Program-made: the position numbers and the translations under genes
In this document: piece by piece, positions 23,163 to 34,852 of the stretch
Position numbering within the stretch: the first letter of the stretch is position 1
How the letters are laid out: each line of letters opens with the position of its first letter
From: Arabidopsis thaliana
Lineage: Eukaryota > Streptophyta > Magnoliopsida > Brassicales > Brassicaceae
Direction: 5' to 3'
Assembly (NCBI RefSeq): GCF_000001735.4
Contig: NC_003075.7
Coordinates: 13,641,001-13,705,000, forward strand
DNA: 64,000 nucleotides
Notes under the pieces: model-generated
The model's database searches: none
The model's input: only the letters and a program-made list of their open reading frames with translations
What the model was told of the DNA's origin: nothing

Positions 23163-25280
23163 TAGAGCTTATGTTGTTTAAAAATCTGAAATTTGGTTCT
23201 GGTTAAGGAAGGTTTGTTTTTTTATCGTTGTTATTGATTTGAGGAGGAGAATGAGGAGTGAATGAGAATATAAAGGAAGAGAAATTGGGATTTCTGAGAA
23301 GGAACATCCATGGAAGCCAGCTAAGATTAATGAGGGAAGGTCCCGTGTCTGGGAAATTGCGATTAATCTCTCAGATTGTTGGTATGTGGTTTCTTCGAGG
23401 AAGGTCGCTTTTAGGGGTAATATCGTCACTTCGTAAAGGGATGTGGAAAGCTCATAGTGTGAAAACGGCGAGAGATGGAGGGTAAAATCGTCCGTTTATA
23501 TTAAGAAATAGAAAGAGTAAAGTAATGGAAATGGAGGAGTTGTTTGTTTGTTCCTTTGTTTATTTATGGGAAATTTCCACCACTTTCATCGGCAAGTGAC
23601 TTGAGTTTGTTTATTTGATTGATTATCGAAAATATGTTTCTTTCTTTTTCTTTAAAGATTAAGGTCGGCTCGACTTAAAATTACTCTGGAATTATTCAAA
23701 TACTGGTTTTGCCTGATCACACAGTTTTTTTTAGTATAGATTGTAGTTACTATTTCGATTTTTGGAGATGGGTATGTTTAATGATATTTACTACTACAAA
23801 TTACTTTTGTCAAAGTTCACGAAATGTGTAATTAGTTTAAGTTTTGTTATAACTTGCTTCAAAAATATGTTTTTATCTCAGTTAGTTTTGAAAAATTAAA
23901 TAGCTGTGGAATGCATCAACTTATCCATGACATTCAGTTTTCTAGACTTTCGACTTAGTTGTGCCCAAAAAAACAAAAAAAAAAGACTTTCGAGTTATGA
24001 CTTGCATGCAAGTTGCAACTTCAAACAAACGAAATATCAAAGGTTTGACTAACATTTACTATAACTTGGTATGTGACATTTCTATGCATGGTATTTGATT
24101 AAATCAAATGTTGGTGTCCCTTATTCAAAGACATCGTCAGCAAAACTAAATGCAGCGACATAATATTCTACTACTTGGTCTGCCCGTTCTCTAATTGCAT
24201 GTCTCTATTTTAATTTATATATAATCAAACCAAAATCTTGCTTATTGGATAACCATTGTCATTATTTCATGATTCATGTACTATTTAACCGAAAATCGCA
24301 GTTCAATAATGCTTATTCAATGCATTAAAAAAAAAAAAAGAGTCAAGTTCAAAGAACGAACATTAAATCATGATTCCTGGCTAATGATATCTTTGGTCTT
24401 ACTCTTGCCTCTTAATGAGCTTGTCTTCTTAATGCTGACAAACCATTGTGCTCTTATTAAAACCTCTCATAAATAAAATTTGCTATTGAAATATTAAATC
24501 TGTTGAATCATGTTTATCTAAGATACAGATAAAAGGTATCGTAACATTTAAACTGTCTCAGAATTGATAATAACCTATTTTATTGTCACAAAATTGAAAA
24601 TAATTCATCATATATTTGAAAGTGTACATTATCTTCTTAATCCATGCGGCTCATTTTTTGTTTTCTTAGATTACGTGGAAGCTTTACTAACAGATAACCA
24701 TGGGCCGGCCCACATGCTGAATCAGCAACACTGATCGTGGCGGATTTTAACTAAGTCTGGTCGAGAAAGCCCGTCGCAACATTTTAGTTTTATATGAGTC
24801 GGTCAACAAAATGCTAAGCTGTGGATTGTTTTTTTGTTTTGAATATTCAATGGTTTCTGTCTTTCTGAGCTTACTTTCTTTAGATTGAGAAGCTCCCCAC
24901 TAAACTTTGTTTGATGTTTTCTTTATATCTTAGTTAAATTGCATTATTTAGTTCCAATTGACAAGTAACTTTGCATCTCCATTGAATCATTCCACCATTT
25001 GTCCTATAAAACACGTATAAAACTACAAATATATAATCTCTAGGCACGTTGTGGTTGACATTAAGAGCAAATAATATCACGACGCAAGATACTGGACAGC
25101 AACTCATTACAATTCTCTTCCATGTCTCTCTCATTTACACATATTAAACTATATTCCATGGAACCTAACTTAAACAATTTTCTCTATATTTCCAGTAATT
25201 AAACAAATAAAATAACTGACTATCATCATTGTTTATATACCAACTTCGTTTCCACGCTCTCTGGTTCCACAGAACCGGCC
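23163..25280. promoter_or_regulatory. divergent promoter region, CMI1 (-) and receptor kinase (+)
   Basis: This holds the 5' leaders and promoters of two divergently transcribed genes. Near CMI1 is TCCCGTGTCTGGGA (23341-23354), containing the auxin-element variant TGTCTG and nearly palindromic. Near the kinase is TGGGCCGGCCCA, listed separately, and TATATA at 25234-25239, about 45 bp before the kinase ATG. Nothing else stands out. Confidence 0.5.
24701..24712. promoter_or_regulatory. palindromic double Site II element
   Basis: TGGGCCGGCCCA is a perfect 12-bp palindrome made of two inverted TGGGCC half sites. It lies 570 bp upstream of the receptor-kinase ATG. TCP transcription factors bind such sites; this is inference from motif only. 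Confidence 0.5.
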
Positions 25281-28202
25281 ATGGAAGCCACTAATGTGCT
25301 TCATCTGCTTATCATCTCTCTGTTTTCGACGATTCTTTTGGCACAAGCAACTGATATCCTCATAGCAAACCAGACTCTAAAAGATGGAGACACCATTGTT
25401 TCGCAAGGTGGGAGCTTCGAGGTTGGTTTTTTCTCTCCAGGAGGATCAAGAAATCGTTATCTCGGAATTTGGTACAAGAAAATCTCTCTCCAGACCGTTG
25501 TTTGGGTTGCTAACAGAGACTCTCCTCTCTACGATCTCTCAGGAACCCTAAAAGTATCTGAAAATGGGAGCTTATGCCTCTTCAATGACCGGAATCACAT
25601 CATCTGGTCATCATCATCCTCACCATCTTCCCAGAAAGCCAGCCTAAGAAACCCAATTGTTCAGATTCTTGATACAGGTAATTTAGTTGTGAGAAACTCA
25701 GGGGATGATCAGGATTACATATGGCAGAGTTTAGATTACCCAGGAGATATGTTTCTTCCAGGAATGAAATATGGTCTTAATTTTGTAACCGGTTTAAACC
25801 GGTTCTTGACATCTTGGAGAGCAATAGACGATCCATCAACTGGTAACTACACGAATAAAATGGATCCAAACGGTGTTCCGCAGTTTTTCCTGAAGAAAAA
25901 CTCGGTTGTTGTCTTCAGGACTGGTCCATGGAACGGTCTAAGATTCACCGGTATGCCAAACCTAAAACCTAACCCTATCTATCGGTATGAGTATGTCTTC
26001 ACGGAGGAAGAAGTTTACTACACTTACAAGCTTGAAAACCCTTCAGTGCTGACAAGAATGCAGCTGAATCCGAATGGAGCTTTGCAACGTTACACTTGGG
26101 TCGATAACCTTCAAAGTTGGAACTTCTATTTATCGGCTATGATGGATAGTTGTGATCAATACACGTTGTGTGGCTCTTACGGAAGCTGCAACATCAATGA
26201 ATCTCCCGCTTGTAGGTGTTTAAAAGGGTTTGTTGCTAAAACTCCACAGGCTTGGGTTGCAGGGGATTGGTCCGAAGGGTGTGTTAGGAGAGTGAAACTG
26301 GATTGTGGTAAAGGAGAGGACGGCTTTCTGAAGATTTCAAAGTTGAAGTTACCAGATACAAGAACATCGTGGTATGATAAGAACATGGATTTGAATGAAT
26401 GCAAAAAGGTATGCTTGAGAAACTGTACATGCTCGGCTTATTCGCCTTTCGACATTAGAGATGGCGGAAAAGGATGTATTCTCTGGTTCGGAGATTTGAT
26501 TGATATAAGAGAGTATAATGAAAACGGACAAGATCTGTATGTGAGGCTTGCTTCTTCTGAGATAGGTAAGGTTTAAGACTTGTGAAACAATAAACATTGT
26601 TTTACTATAGAATGATTTATAAATCTTGAATATTCTTTTTTGTTCCGTTTCGATCACAGATGAGTACAATATCCATTACGTGAAGGGAAAGATAAGGATG
26701 ATACTCATAATAGTATTATCTACTGCTCTGTTTCTTTTTTGTCTTTGCATTGGTTTGACTGTCTTCAACATGAAAAAAAAGAAACTTGCAACAAAAGGTA
26801 AATGATCATTGTAGTTGAATAGCTCTCAGAAATTAAGTATCTCTTGTTTTTCTATTGTGCTCTATAAGTTTATTAAACCCGTTGTTTTATTCAGAAACTT
26901 TGCAGCGCGAATCATCCCGTGTTTCAAGCAGGAAACAAGAGGAAGAAGATCTTGAATTACCATTTCTTGATCTTGACACGGTCTCAGAAGCTACAAGTGG
27001 ATTCTCTGCTGGGAACAAACTTGGACAAGGTGGTTTTGGACCTGTTTATAAGGTAACAAAAAAAAACTTCTTGTCTAATTCTCAGATTGTGTGCAAAAAG
27101 GGTAAAATGTTTTGTTCTTTGAGCAGGGAACATTGGCTTGTGGACAAGAAGTTGCTGTAAAAAGGCTATCAAGAACGTCAAGACAAGGGGTAGAAGAATT
27201 CAAGAACGAGATCAAGCTGATTGCAAAGCTTCAACACAGAAATCTTGTGAAGATTCTTGGATATTGTGTGGACGAAGAAGAACGAATGCTTATCTACGAG
27301 TATCAGCCGAATAAAAGCTTGGATTCTTTCATTTTCGATAAAGAACGACGTAGAGAACTTGATTGGCCTAAACGAGTGGAAATAATCAAAGGGATTGCTC
27401 GCGGAATGCTGTATCTCCATGAAGATTCAAGGCTTCGAATCATCCACCGAGATCTCAAAGCAAGCAATGTGTTGCTTGATTCTGATATGAATGCGAAAAT
27501 ATCGGATTTTGGATTGGCTAGAACCTTGGGAGGAGATGAAACTGAAGCAAACACGACCAGAGTGGTTGGAACATAGTAAGATTAACTCTGTTTTTTACTT
27601 CAATGCAGCAAGTAAAATTTTGAATTACTCAAAAAAAAAAAAAAAAAAACTATCTTTCTGCAGTGGATATATGTCGCCGGAGTATCAAATCGACGGGTAT
27701 TTCTCATTGAAATCTGATGTATTTAGCTTCGGAGTTTTGGTATTAGAGATAGTGTCAGGAAGAAGAAACCGCGGATTTCGTAATGAAGAACACAAGCTGA
27801 ACCTTCTTGGACACGTAAGTACATTAGCGCAGCAGAAAAATTAACCCATCGATCATGTTCTTCTAATCTTATCTAATTACTATAAATTTTCAGGCTTGGA
27901 GGCAATTCTTAGAAGATAAGGCATATGAGATAATCGATGAAGCTGTCAATGAGTCATGTACCGATATCTCTGAAGTGTTAAGAGTGATACACATTGGTCT
28001 GTTATGTGTACAACAAGATCCTAAAGACAGACCAAACATGTCAGTGGTGGTTTTGATGTTGAGTAGTGAAATGTTGCTTCTTGATCCGAGGCAGCCCGGG
28101 TTCTTTAACGAACGAAATCTCTTGTTTTCCGACACTGTGTCGATTAATCTCGAGATTCCTTCCAATAATTTTCAAACCATGAGTGTAATAGATCCTAGGT
28201 AA
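25281..28202 (+). CDS. G-type lectin S-domain receptor-like Ser/Thr kinase (SD1 class)
   Basis: Six exons (25281-26565, 26660-26797, 26895-27052, 27127-27575, 27664-27814, 27894-28202) close in frame at 829 aa. Order: signal peptide (1-23), bulb-type lectin domain ([18 protein letters not shown]), S-locus glycoprotein domain ([12 protein letters not shown]), PAN/apple domain ending exon 1, transmembrane helix in exon 2, then kinase. Kinase landmarks are GQGGFGPV at about 518, VAVKR lysine at about 539, HRDLKASN at about 634 and DFGLAR at about 654, so an active kinase is expected. Exon 2 is 138 bp, a multiple of three, and carries the membrane helix. This is At4g27290 by order. It ends 105 bp from the stop of the inverted paralogue. 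Confidence 0.93.
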
Positions 28203-28307
28203 ACCCTGTAACTGATATTTGTATATTCTATTGTTTGATTGTTTCTTCTTTGGTGACACATTACATTACATTAACCAACTGTAGTTTTATATATAAGCTT
28301 GATTTTT
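28203..28307. other. 105-bp tail-to-tail junction of the two receptor-kinase genes
   Basis: Only 105 bp separate the two convergent stop codons. 3' UTRs of ordinary length (150-250 nt) would run into each other's coding exons and give overlapping antisense transcripts. No clear separate polyadenylation signals for each strand can be assigned here. Confidence 0.7.
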
Positions 28308-31300
28308 CTACCGTCCCTGCAACATTGTGATGGAAACTTCGTTTTGTGAACGTAAGCTTAAAGATGAAGAGATATCAGGAACGTTCCGGTTGGTGAAAAA
28401 ACCGGGCTGTGTAGGGTGAGGAAGAGAACTATCACTCCCAAACATCAAGACAACAGAAGCCATGGTTGGTCTGTCTTCTGGTTTTTGTTGAACACAAAGC
28501 AAAGCAACATGAATACATCTTAGTACCTCTGGGATAACACTTGTCTCTTCCAACCACTCTTCCTCTGGTACTTCTATTTCTCTGTCTTCAACCCACATTT
28601 TCCACACCTAATATAGTGAAAAGGAGACAAGTTTCAAGATGGCCGGTTTTGTTTGGGATCCCACAATATTGTAAAAGACCTAATTTAGTGTATAAATGGC
28701 ATGAATCAACTCCTAATTAGTGCTCGTTGATTTTGACATAGAGATTAATTCCATGAATTTTCACCAATCCTAAAATGAGATTTGATTTTTGAAAAGTGAT
28801 CTAAAATGGTGAAAGCGATAACTTACGTGTCCAAGAAGATTAAGATCATGATCTGCATGACGAAACCCTCGATTCGTCTTGCCAGTTATGATCTCAAGTA
28901 CTAATACACCGAAACTGAACACATCAGATTTCACAGAGAAATGTCCATCAATTGCATACTCCGGAGGCATGTAACCACTGCAAGTAGTTAGAGCATTACA
29001 GTTTTGATAATTACTACACAAAGATAGATATAGAGATAGGGTGATGGAGTGTCCTTACTAAGTACCCACGACTCTGTTTGTGCTTGATTCACTCTGATCT
29101 CCCCCAAAAGATTTAGCCAATCCAAAATCTGAGATCTTAGGGTTCATATCATTATCTAGTAAAACATTTCCAGCTTTTAAATCTCTATGTATGATTCTCA
29201 ATCTTGAATCTTGATGAAGATAGAGAATCCCACGAGCTACTCCATTGATAATGTTCATTCTCTTCTTCCAATCCAATTCTGTACTTCTCCTTTCATCTTT
29301 ATTCACAATCATTTTATAAAGTTAAGCAATATATATGGTCATTAATTACCAAAAAATCTACACCAAGATCATGAGATTGACTTTGTAAAGTAAGAACTTA
29401 CCAAATATAAAGAAGTCTAAACTTTTGTTAGGCATATACTCATAGATCAACATACATTCTTCACCTTGAATACAACAACCTAAAAGCCTCACGAGGTTAC
29501 GATGTTGAAGTTTTGCGATTAGTTTTACTTCGTTCTTGAATTCTTCCACTCCTTGTCCTGAGTTCGCGGATAACCTCTTCACCGCAATCTCTTGTCCATC
29601 TTCTAACTTACCCTGCAGTAATTTACAAAGAAAATAATCACAATTAAAGATTTTTAATTAGTACTATAAAAGCAATATGTGATGGTTACATTATATTCAA
29701 CCTTATAAACTGGTCCAAAACCTCCTCTTCCTAGGAAGTTCACGTATGAAAAATCATCAGTGGCTATAGAAATCGTTTTTCTGTCAAAAATAGGCAAGTC
29801 CAAGTCCTCTTCCTCAATCCCTTTTCTGAAATTTTCACCTGTAAAAAAATAGTAACTACCAAAATTTCAATATAAAATACTTGAGAGACAATCTCGTAAG
29901 TTCTAAGAACAAAATTGAAACTAAAAAAACAAATCACCTCGATATCTCTTCATTATCTTCTTTCTGAAACATGCAAACACTACAACCAAAACAACTGCAA
30001 TTGCCACCACCGATCCAACGACCATTCCCACCACTTCTCTTCCTTTAAACTCTATTTTAGCAAAACCCATTCTTATGTAAACATCTTGTCCAAAGCTAGA
30101 ATACTCTCTCATATCAACCAAGTCACCAAACCAAAGCAAACAACCTTTTCCTCCCTCGCGAATATCGGTATTCGCATAAGCCGTGCAAGAGCAGTTACTT
30201 GAACACTTGATCTTACAATCCTCAAGTGTCATTTCATTTTTTGCATCATACCAAGACCATGAAGTATCTGGTAATTTCAGACCTGGAAACTTCACAAATG
30301 CATCTTTCTTTTCACAGTTGGTTGGAATCTCATGGACACACCCGTATGCTCCTCTTGAAATATTCCACTTTCGACCTGATTTAGGCTTGAACCCTTGTAA
30401 ACATGAACAAGAAGGTGTGTTTTTGCTATTAATCCCACAAACTGCGTAAGCTCCACATATAGAGTAGTAGTCACACTCATCTTCTGGTGCAGTGTTTGCT
30501 AAGATCCACTGGTTTTGCTTCGACTGGATAAACCTATGGAGTTTCCCTGTGTTGTTTAATACCAATCTTGAGACAATTCTGTGCCGTGGAGTCCACGAGT
30601 AGTTTACTTCTTGCGCACTCGACGTGAATTTGTAGTCGAATAAGCTATTCTCACGTCCCATAGCTGGAGCGCCGGTGAAGGATAAGCCGTTCCAAGATCC
30701 TAAGCGATAGGAATAACTCGAATCTCCATTCTTCCTTAAGATCAATTGTGGTAAACCTCGAGTGTCTAGAGACAACGTGAAATCACCTGGTGATGGATCT
30801 TTTAGGGTTTTCCAAGATGATAGAGACCATTCCATTTGTGTCTTGAAGTTTTTCCCAAGCTTCATACCCGCGAGTATTGTATTCATGGGATAATCAAAAC
30901 TCTGCCACAACACAGCTTCTTCTCCGTCACTAGATATGAGATTCCCTGAACATGATATCTTCAAGAGAGGATTATTTGCTGTTTTAGAAGCTTTTGTTGA
31001 TGATGATGATGATGACCACAAGGCTTTGTGTTCACCGTCGAATAGCTGAAGATCGCCAAGGGAACTCAAGTTTAAGAATCCAGATGTGCCGTAGAGAGGG
31101 TTGTTTCGGTTGGCCACCCAAACGACTGCAAATGGTTCCATGTACCACAAGCCAAGAAACCGATGTTGAGGTTGCTCTTCTTGGTCAAGACTAAAGAACC
31201 CAAGTTGGAAAACCTGGTCTGGAGAACTAAGGGTATCTCCATCCTTAAGGAATTCTTTTGGAGTGATGACATTATAATCCAAAGCAACAGAGAGAGAAGA

Positions 31301-31348
31301 TGAAATTAAGAACAGAGATAACGAAAACAGAGAATGAATTTCTCTCAT
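28308..31348 (-). CDS. SD1-1: G-type lectin S-domain receptor-like Ser/Thr kinase SD1-1
   Basis: Six exons (29938-31348, 29702-29838, 29402-29612, 29059-29296, 28827-28977, 28308-28607) give 815 aa, the length I recall for SD1-1 (At4g27300). Exon 1 encodes signal peptide, bulb lectin ([15 protein letters not shown]), S-locus domain ([12 protein letters not shown]), PAN domain and the transmembrane helix ([20 protein letters not shown]). The kinase follows with [13 protein letters not shown] (about 528), HRDLKAGN and DFGLAK. The donor after exon 2 (AAG|GTTGAA) is weak but needed for frame. It is an inverted duplicate of the previous gene with a different intron set. Expected at the plasma membrane; no ligand can be read from sequence. 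Confidence 0.94.
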
Positions 31349-32749
31349 CGAATGAAACCTTTTTTCTTTCTAGTTTTGTGACTCTTTACTAAATAAAGCA
31401 ATCATTATAATACACATTATGAAAATCACATACAGATTTTTTTATTTTTTTTGTCAACTTCGTACAACCCAACTTGGCATAAGCGACAAGTCAAGATAAA
31501 TTCAATGCAGATTGTCTGTGGATGTTGAACTTCAATGATAAAACTTTTCTTCAGAATGAAAAAAAAAATTATTAGGGTGTTTTGTTTGAACGCCAGAGAC
31601 AAGATATGATTCCTCATTAAGTTTTGATGGCCATGTTGGAAGTTTCTCAGATTAAGAGTGTATAAGCCTAGCAAGGACAAAAGCAATAAATAGATGTGGC
31701 TAATCTTCCTTGACTTAGTCACCATATAAGGGAGCGAGTGGTCAGAATCAGATCATTGATAGTTTGATATGTACATTGCGACGATTCAAGTAAAATTCAT
31801 GCATTGCATTATTGATCTGGTGGATATAGCCAATCGTTGGCGACCCACAGGTGAAGTCCTGACGTGACATGGCTCAGTCAACGCAAATACTACTCAACTT
31901 AGAGACGTAGCTGGCCTGTATCTAATTGTTTTAAGGCCCATATACGGCCCACGCTTCCATTTTCTTAAGTATGCTTTTCGTAGTGGACTGAAACCTTTTC
32001 TTGTCTATTTTCTCCAAGTCGATTCCTTGATGATCGATCGAGATGAACCTCTATCGAACAGAAACTTCGTTTCTAGAAATTAAATAAGCCTCCATGAACA
32101 ACAGTTTTTTCTTTTTTTTTTCTTTTGGCTACTAGTATTCAAAATCTTTAACATATTCGCAAATTTGTTAATAAAATGTATTTCACTAGGAAAATAGAGA
32201 TTGGAATTTGGAGGCGAAAAAACATTAGTTTACAACAATAGTAGTTGAAGCCAAGATCCAGAGTTTTCCTATTGATTTTAAGGGTCCGGTTTATTGTAAT
32301 TTCCGACTATTTTTTAGTGGACCAATTATTTGGCAAGTAAGAAGTTTTTTTAAAAATATAGACCATATGTGTATAATAGTGACCGGATGGCCCAAACTGA
32401 CATGTACCAATAGAAAATGAAGACCTAATTTTGGCACATGAACGTAACAGGTATAAGATCATCGTTGTCTCTAGCGAGAGAGCTCTGTAATGCTTACACT
32501 TCAACGTGGAGACTGTAAGAGATACGTGTACCAAGAAACGTGAACGCAAAGAAGGAAAGGAAAGAAAAAACGTGTACAAAAAGAGGCCCATGTTAATCAT
32601 CATCCCTTAGGCCTTCTTAGCTTATGCATTGTCTCTTTGCTAGTCTTTTTCTCACAATCGTGTCGATATATTTTAAGGGTTTTTAACGTGTGGTTTTTCT
32701 GTAGGGAGCATTAGTAGAATTATTGATTGGTTTTATTCAAATATAGAAT

Positions 32750-32770
32750 ATATATATATATATATATATA
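32750..32770. repeat. TA dinucleotide microsatellite
   Basis: About ten uninterrupted TA units in intergenic DNA. It is a likely length-polymorphic marker. Confidence 0.85.
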
Positions 32771-33969
32771 CATAAAACATTTATTGATGGATCATTGAAT
32801 GTTCATTTGTTCGTTACAACATTTTCTTATTCAAATTTTATCGATCCTTGAATCAAAGACTTTGACATAAGCGAAACCATTGGTTACTTCTCTAAATTAA
32901 AATGAAATGGTAGTCTTCTAATAAATATATATGTTTAACAAACAAATTGGCATAATTTGATCGTTCTAACCAAAGATAGGATTTCGAATCCAAATTGGAT
33001 GGGATGACTAGACTATTAGATATTTAGATCGATCACCAATCAAACAAAATAGGCGTGCTTTTATATTCATTAAGCTGGTTTAAAACAACAAACAATCCAG
33101 CATTTTTAATTTTAGTGGTTGAATAGTTAAGTTAATAAAATCAAAGATAAACAGAAAACAAACAGCTAGTTTTTCAAATTTTGGCGTTTAATTTTATTTG
33201 GAATATTTTTTTTTAATAAAACACACAAAAAAAAACTCTTTTGACAAAAATTGGCATCAATACTGCATATCGCATAGCCCCATACATACATGATACATGC
33301 CACATCTCTTAAAAGATGAGAACAAGAAGGGATGTATTTGAACTATTCTGACAATATTATATATACACACACATTTTGAATATGAATCTCTCTTCTTCAA
33401 AGTTCTGACTTGTTCCAAAATTCTTATCCACACAATGGAGGAAAAAAAGAAAAAGAAAAGCCACAATAATGAGCCATAACCACAACCACACCCACTCACC
33501 AGAGACTTTGTGTATCCGTGGCTCTCATCATGACATCTCATCTTCCTTTGATTCTTCACACCACCGTCGATCGCCACGTAGGATTTCCCCAAATCAAAGC
33601 ATTCCACATAAGCACAATCTTTTATGTGGCCAGAGTTTAATCAACATTTGTTTTTCTTACAATGGGTTCGTGAGAGCCACAAATAAATCAACTATACGAT
33701 TAAATAACCATATCTAACAAAAAAAAAAAACATTAAACAATTATAGTCCAAGTAAACAAATACTCGCCTACTATGTACCATATTAGAAAGTTTTTTATTC
33801 TCCCCCAATACCGATATATTATTTTGTAATTTAAAAATTCATTGTTATCTTATCCTCGCAAGAAACACAGATGTTTTGGATCAGTTTGGGAAGCGAAGAA
33901 GTATGGGAGAGAAGTAAAAAACAAAACAAGTGGTTTATAAAAAAAGAGGGAAAGATAATTGAACAAAGA

Positions 33970-34184
33970 TACGTGGGGCCCATTAAACTTGTGTTATGGT
34001 CCAGACAAATCCCAGGTGGGCTCACGTGGCTACGAAGCCCATTGAGAACCTGATTCGTCCACGTAGGACGGGACAGAATCTCGCTCTCCTCCTTCCCCGG
34101 CTGAGATCTCGCCACGTCATCGACTAAATAAATCTCTCCCAAAAAAATATCTCGAAACTGAACCATGAGTTTGTCGCCACGTAC
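33970..34184 (+). promoter_or_regulatory. cluster of five ACGT elements upstream of BBX28
   Basis: Within 215 bp lie TACGTGG (33970-33976), CACGTGG with a full G-box (34023-34029), CCACGTA (34059-34065), CCACGTCA (34112-34119) and CCACGTAC (34177-34184). All have an ACGT core with a CC or GG flank. The patch is visibly richer in G+C than its surroundings, 0.7-0.9 kb upstream of BBX28. bZIP factors such as HY5 and ABA-response factors bind these cores, and BBX28 is known from the literature to work with HY5 in light signalling. Confidence 0.6.
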
Positions 34185-34601
34185 AAACGGGGTTTGGCTT
34201 TGGCCCATACGCATTAATAACTGGTTTTCAAAAATCATTTAAACTTATTTATCCTAATAACGCATAATTAATGTGTTTTACTTAAACTGTAATGATTCTA
34301 AGTAGAAAATGTGAAACAGTATTTTTTATCCACAAGAAAAAATAAAACACAAGGATAAAGCTAAAAACAATAAAGAAAACATTACTGACTCAAGTAATTT
34401 AAATAATTGCAGCAGATATAGATCTGATAATTATCCAAACAAAAATCTCAAATAAAGGTTAAAGTGATAAACCCATCTCTAAAGCAAAAAGATTTTTAAG
34501 TTGAACCAATCCTTAATTGATTAAATACTATACGTTATTACAAAGTTAAATTGAAATGAAATGGATACTAACCACAGAATAAAAAAAAAAGGAAGGTGCT
34601 A

Positions 34602-34608
34602 TATAAAA
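34602..34608 (+). promoter_or_regulatory. TATA box of BBX28
   Basis: TATAAAA lies 244 bp before the assigned ATG. No in-frame ATG occurs between it and 34853, although the frame is open back to 34619. Confidence 0.65.
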
Positions 34609-34852
34609 TAGAGTCATTGTGAAACCAAAGAAGAGAAATAGATTTTTTAGCAGAAGGCAGAAAAAGACGAAACTAGCCTCCAAAGAATTGTTGAATCACA
34701 GAAAACTCGCCACGAAAAATATCCCAAATCCTGCAACTTGCACTTTCCTATTCTTCTTCTTCTTTCCTTATCTCTCCAAGGAACCAAAGCATAGACACAA
34801 AACGAACAACCACAGAAACTTGAAAGAGAGAAAGAGTTTGATTTTGATTAAA

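Larger units (their letters stand above)
31349..34852. promoter_or_regulatory. divergent intergenic region, SD1-1 (-) and BBX28 (+)
   Basis: There is no gene in 3.5 kb. Minus-strand frames at 33257-33607 and 33831-34238 lack domain content and I treat them as chance. It contains GGCCCA motifs near 31934-31950, a TA microsatellite at about 32750-32770, the ACGT-element cluster at 33970-34184, and a TATA box (TATAAAA, 34602-34608) about 250 bp before the BBX28 ATG. Confidence 0.55.

Noticed and set aside
33831..34238. 135-codon minus-strand ORF upstream of BBX28
   Set aside because: It overlaps the GC-rich ACGT-element block, has no recognisable domain and no promoter pattern; probably chance openness.
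34619..34852. In-frame N-terminal extension of BBX28
   Set aside because: The frame is open but has no ATG before 34853, starts right after the TATA box and would put low-complexity sequence before the B-box.
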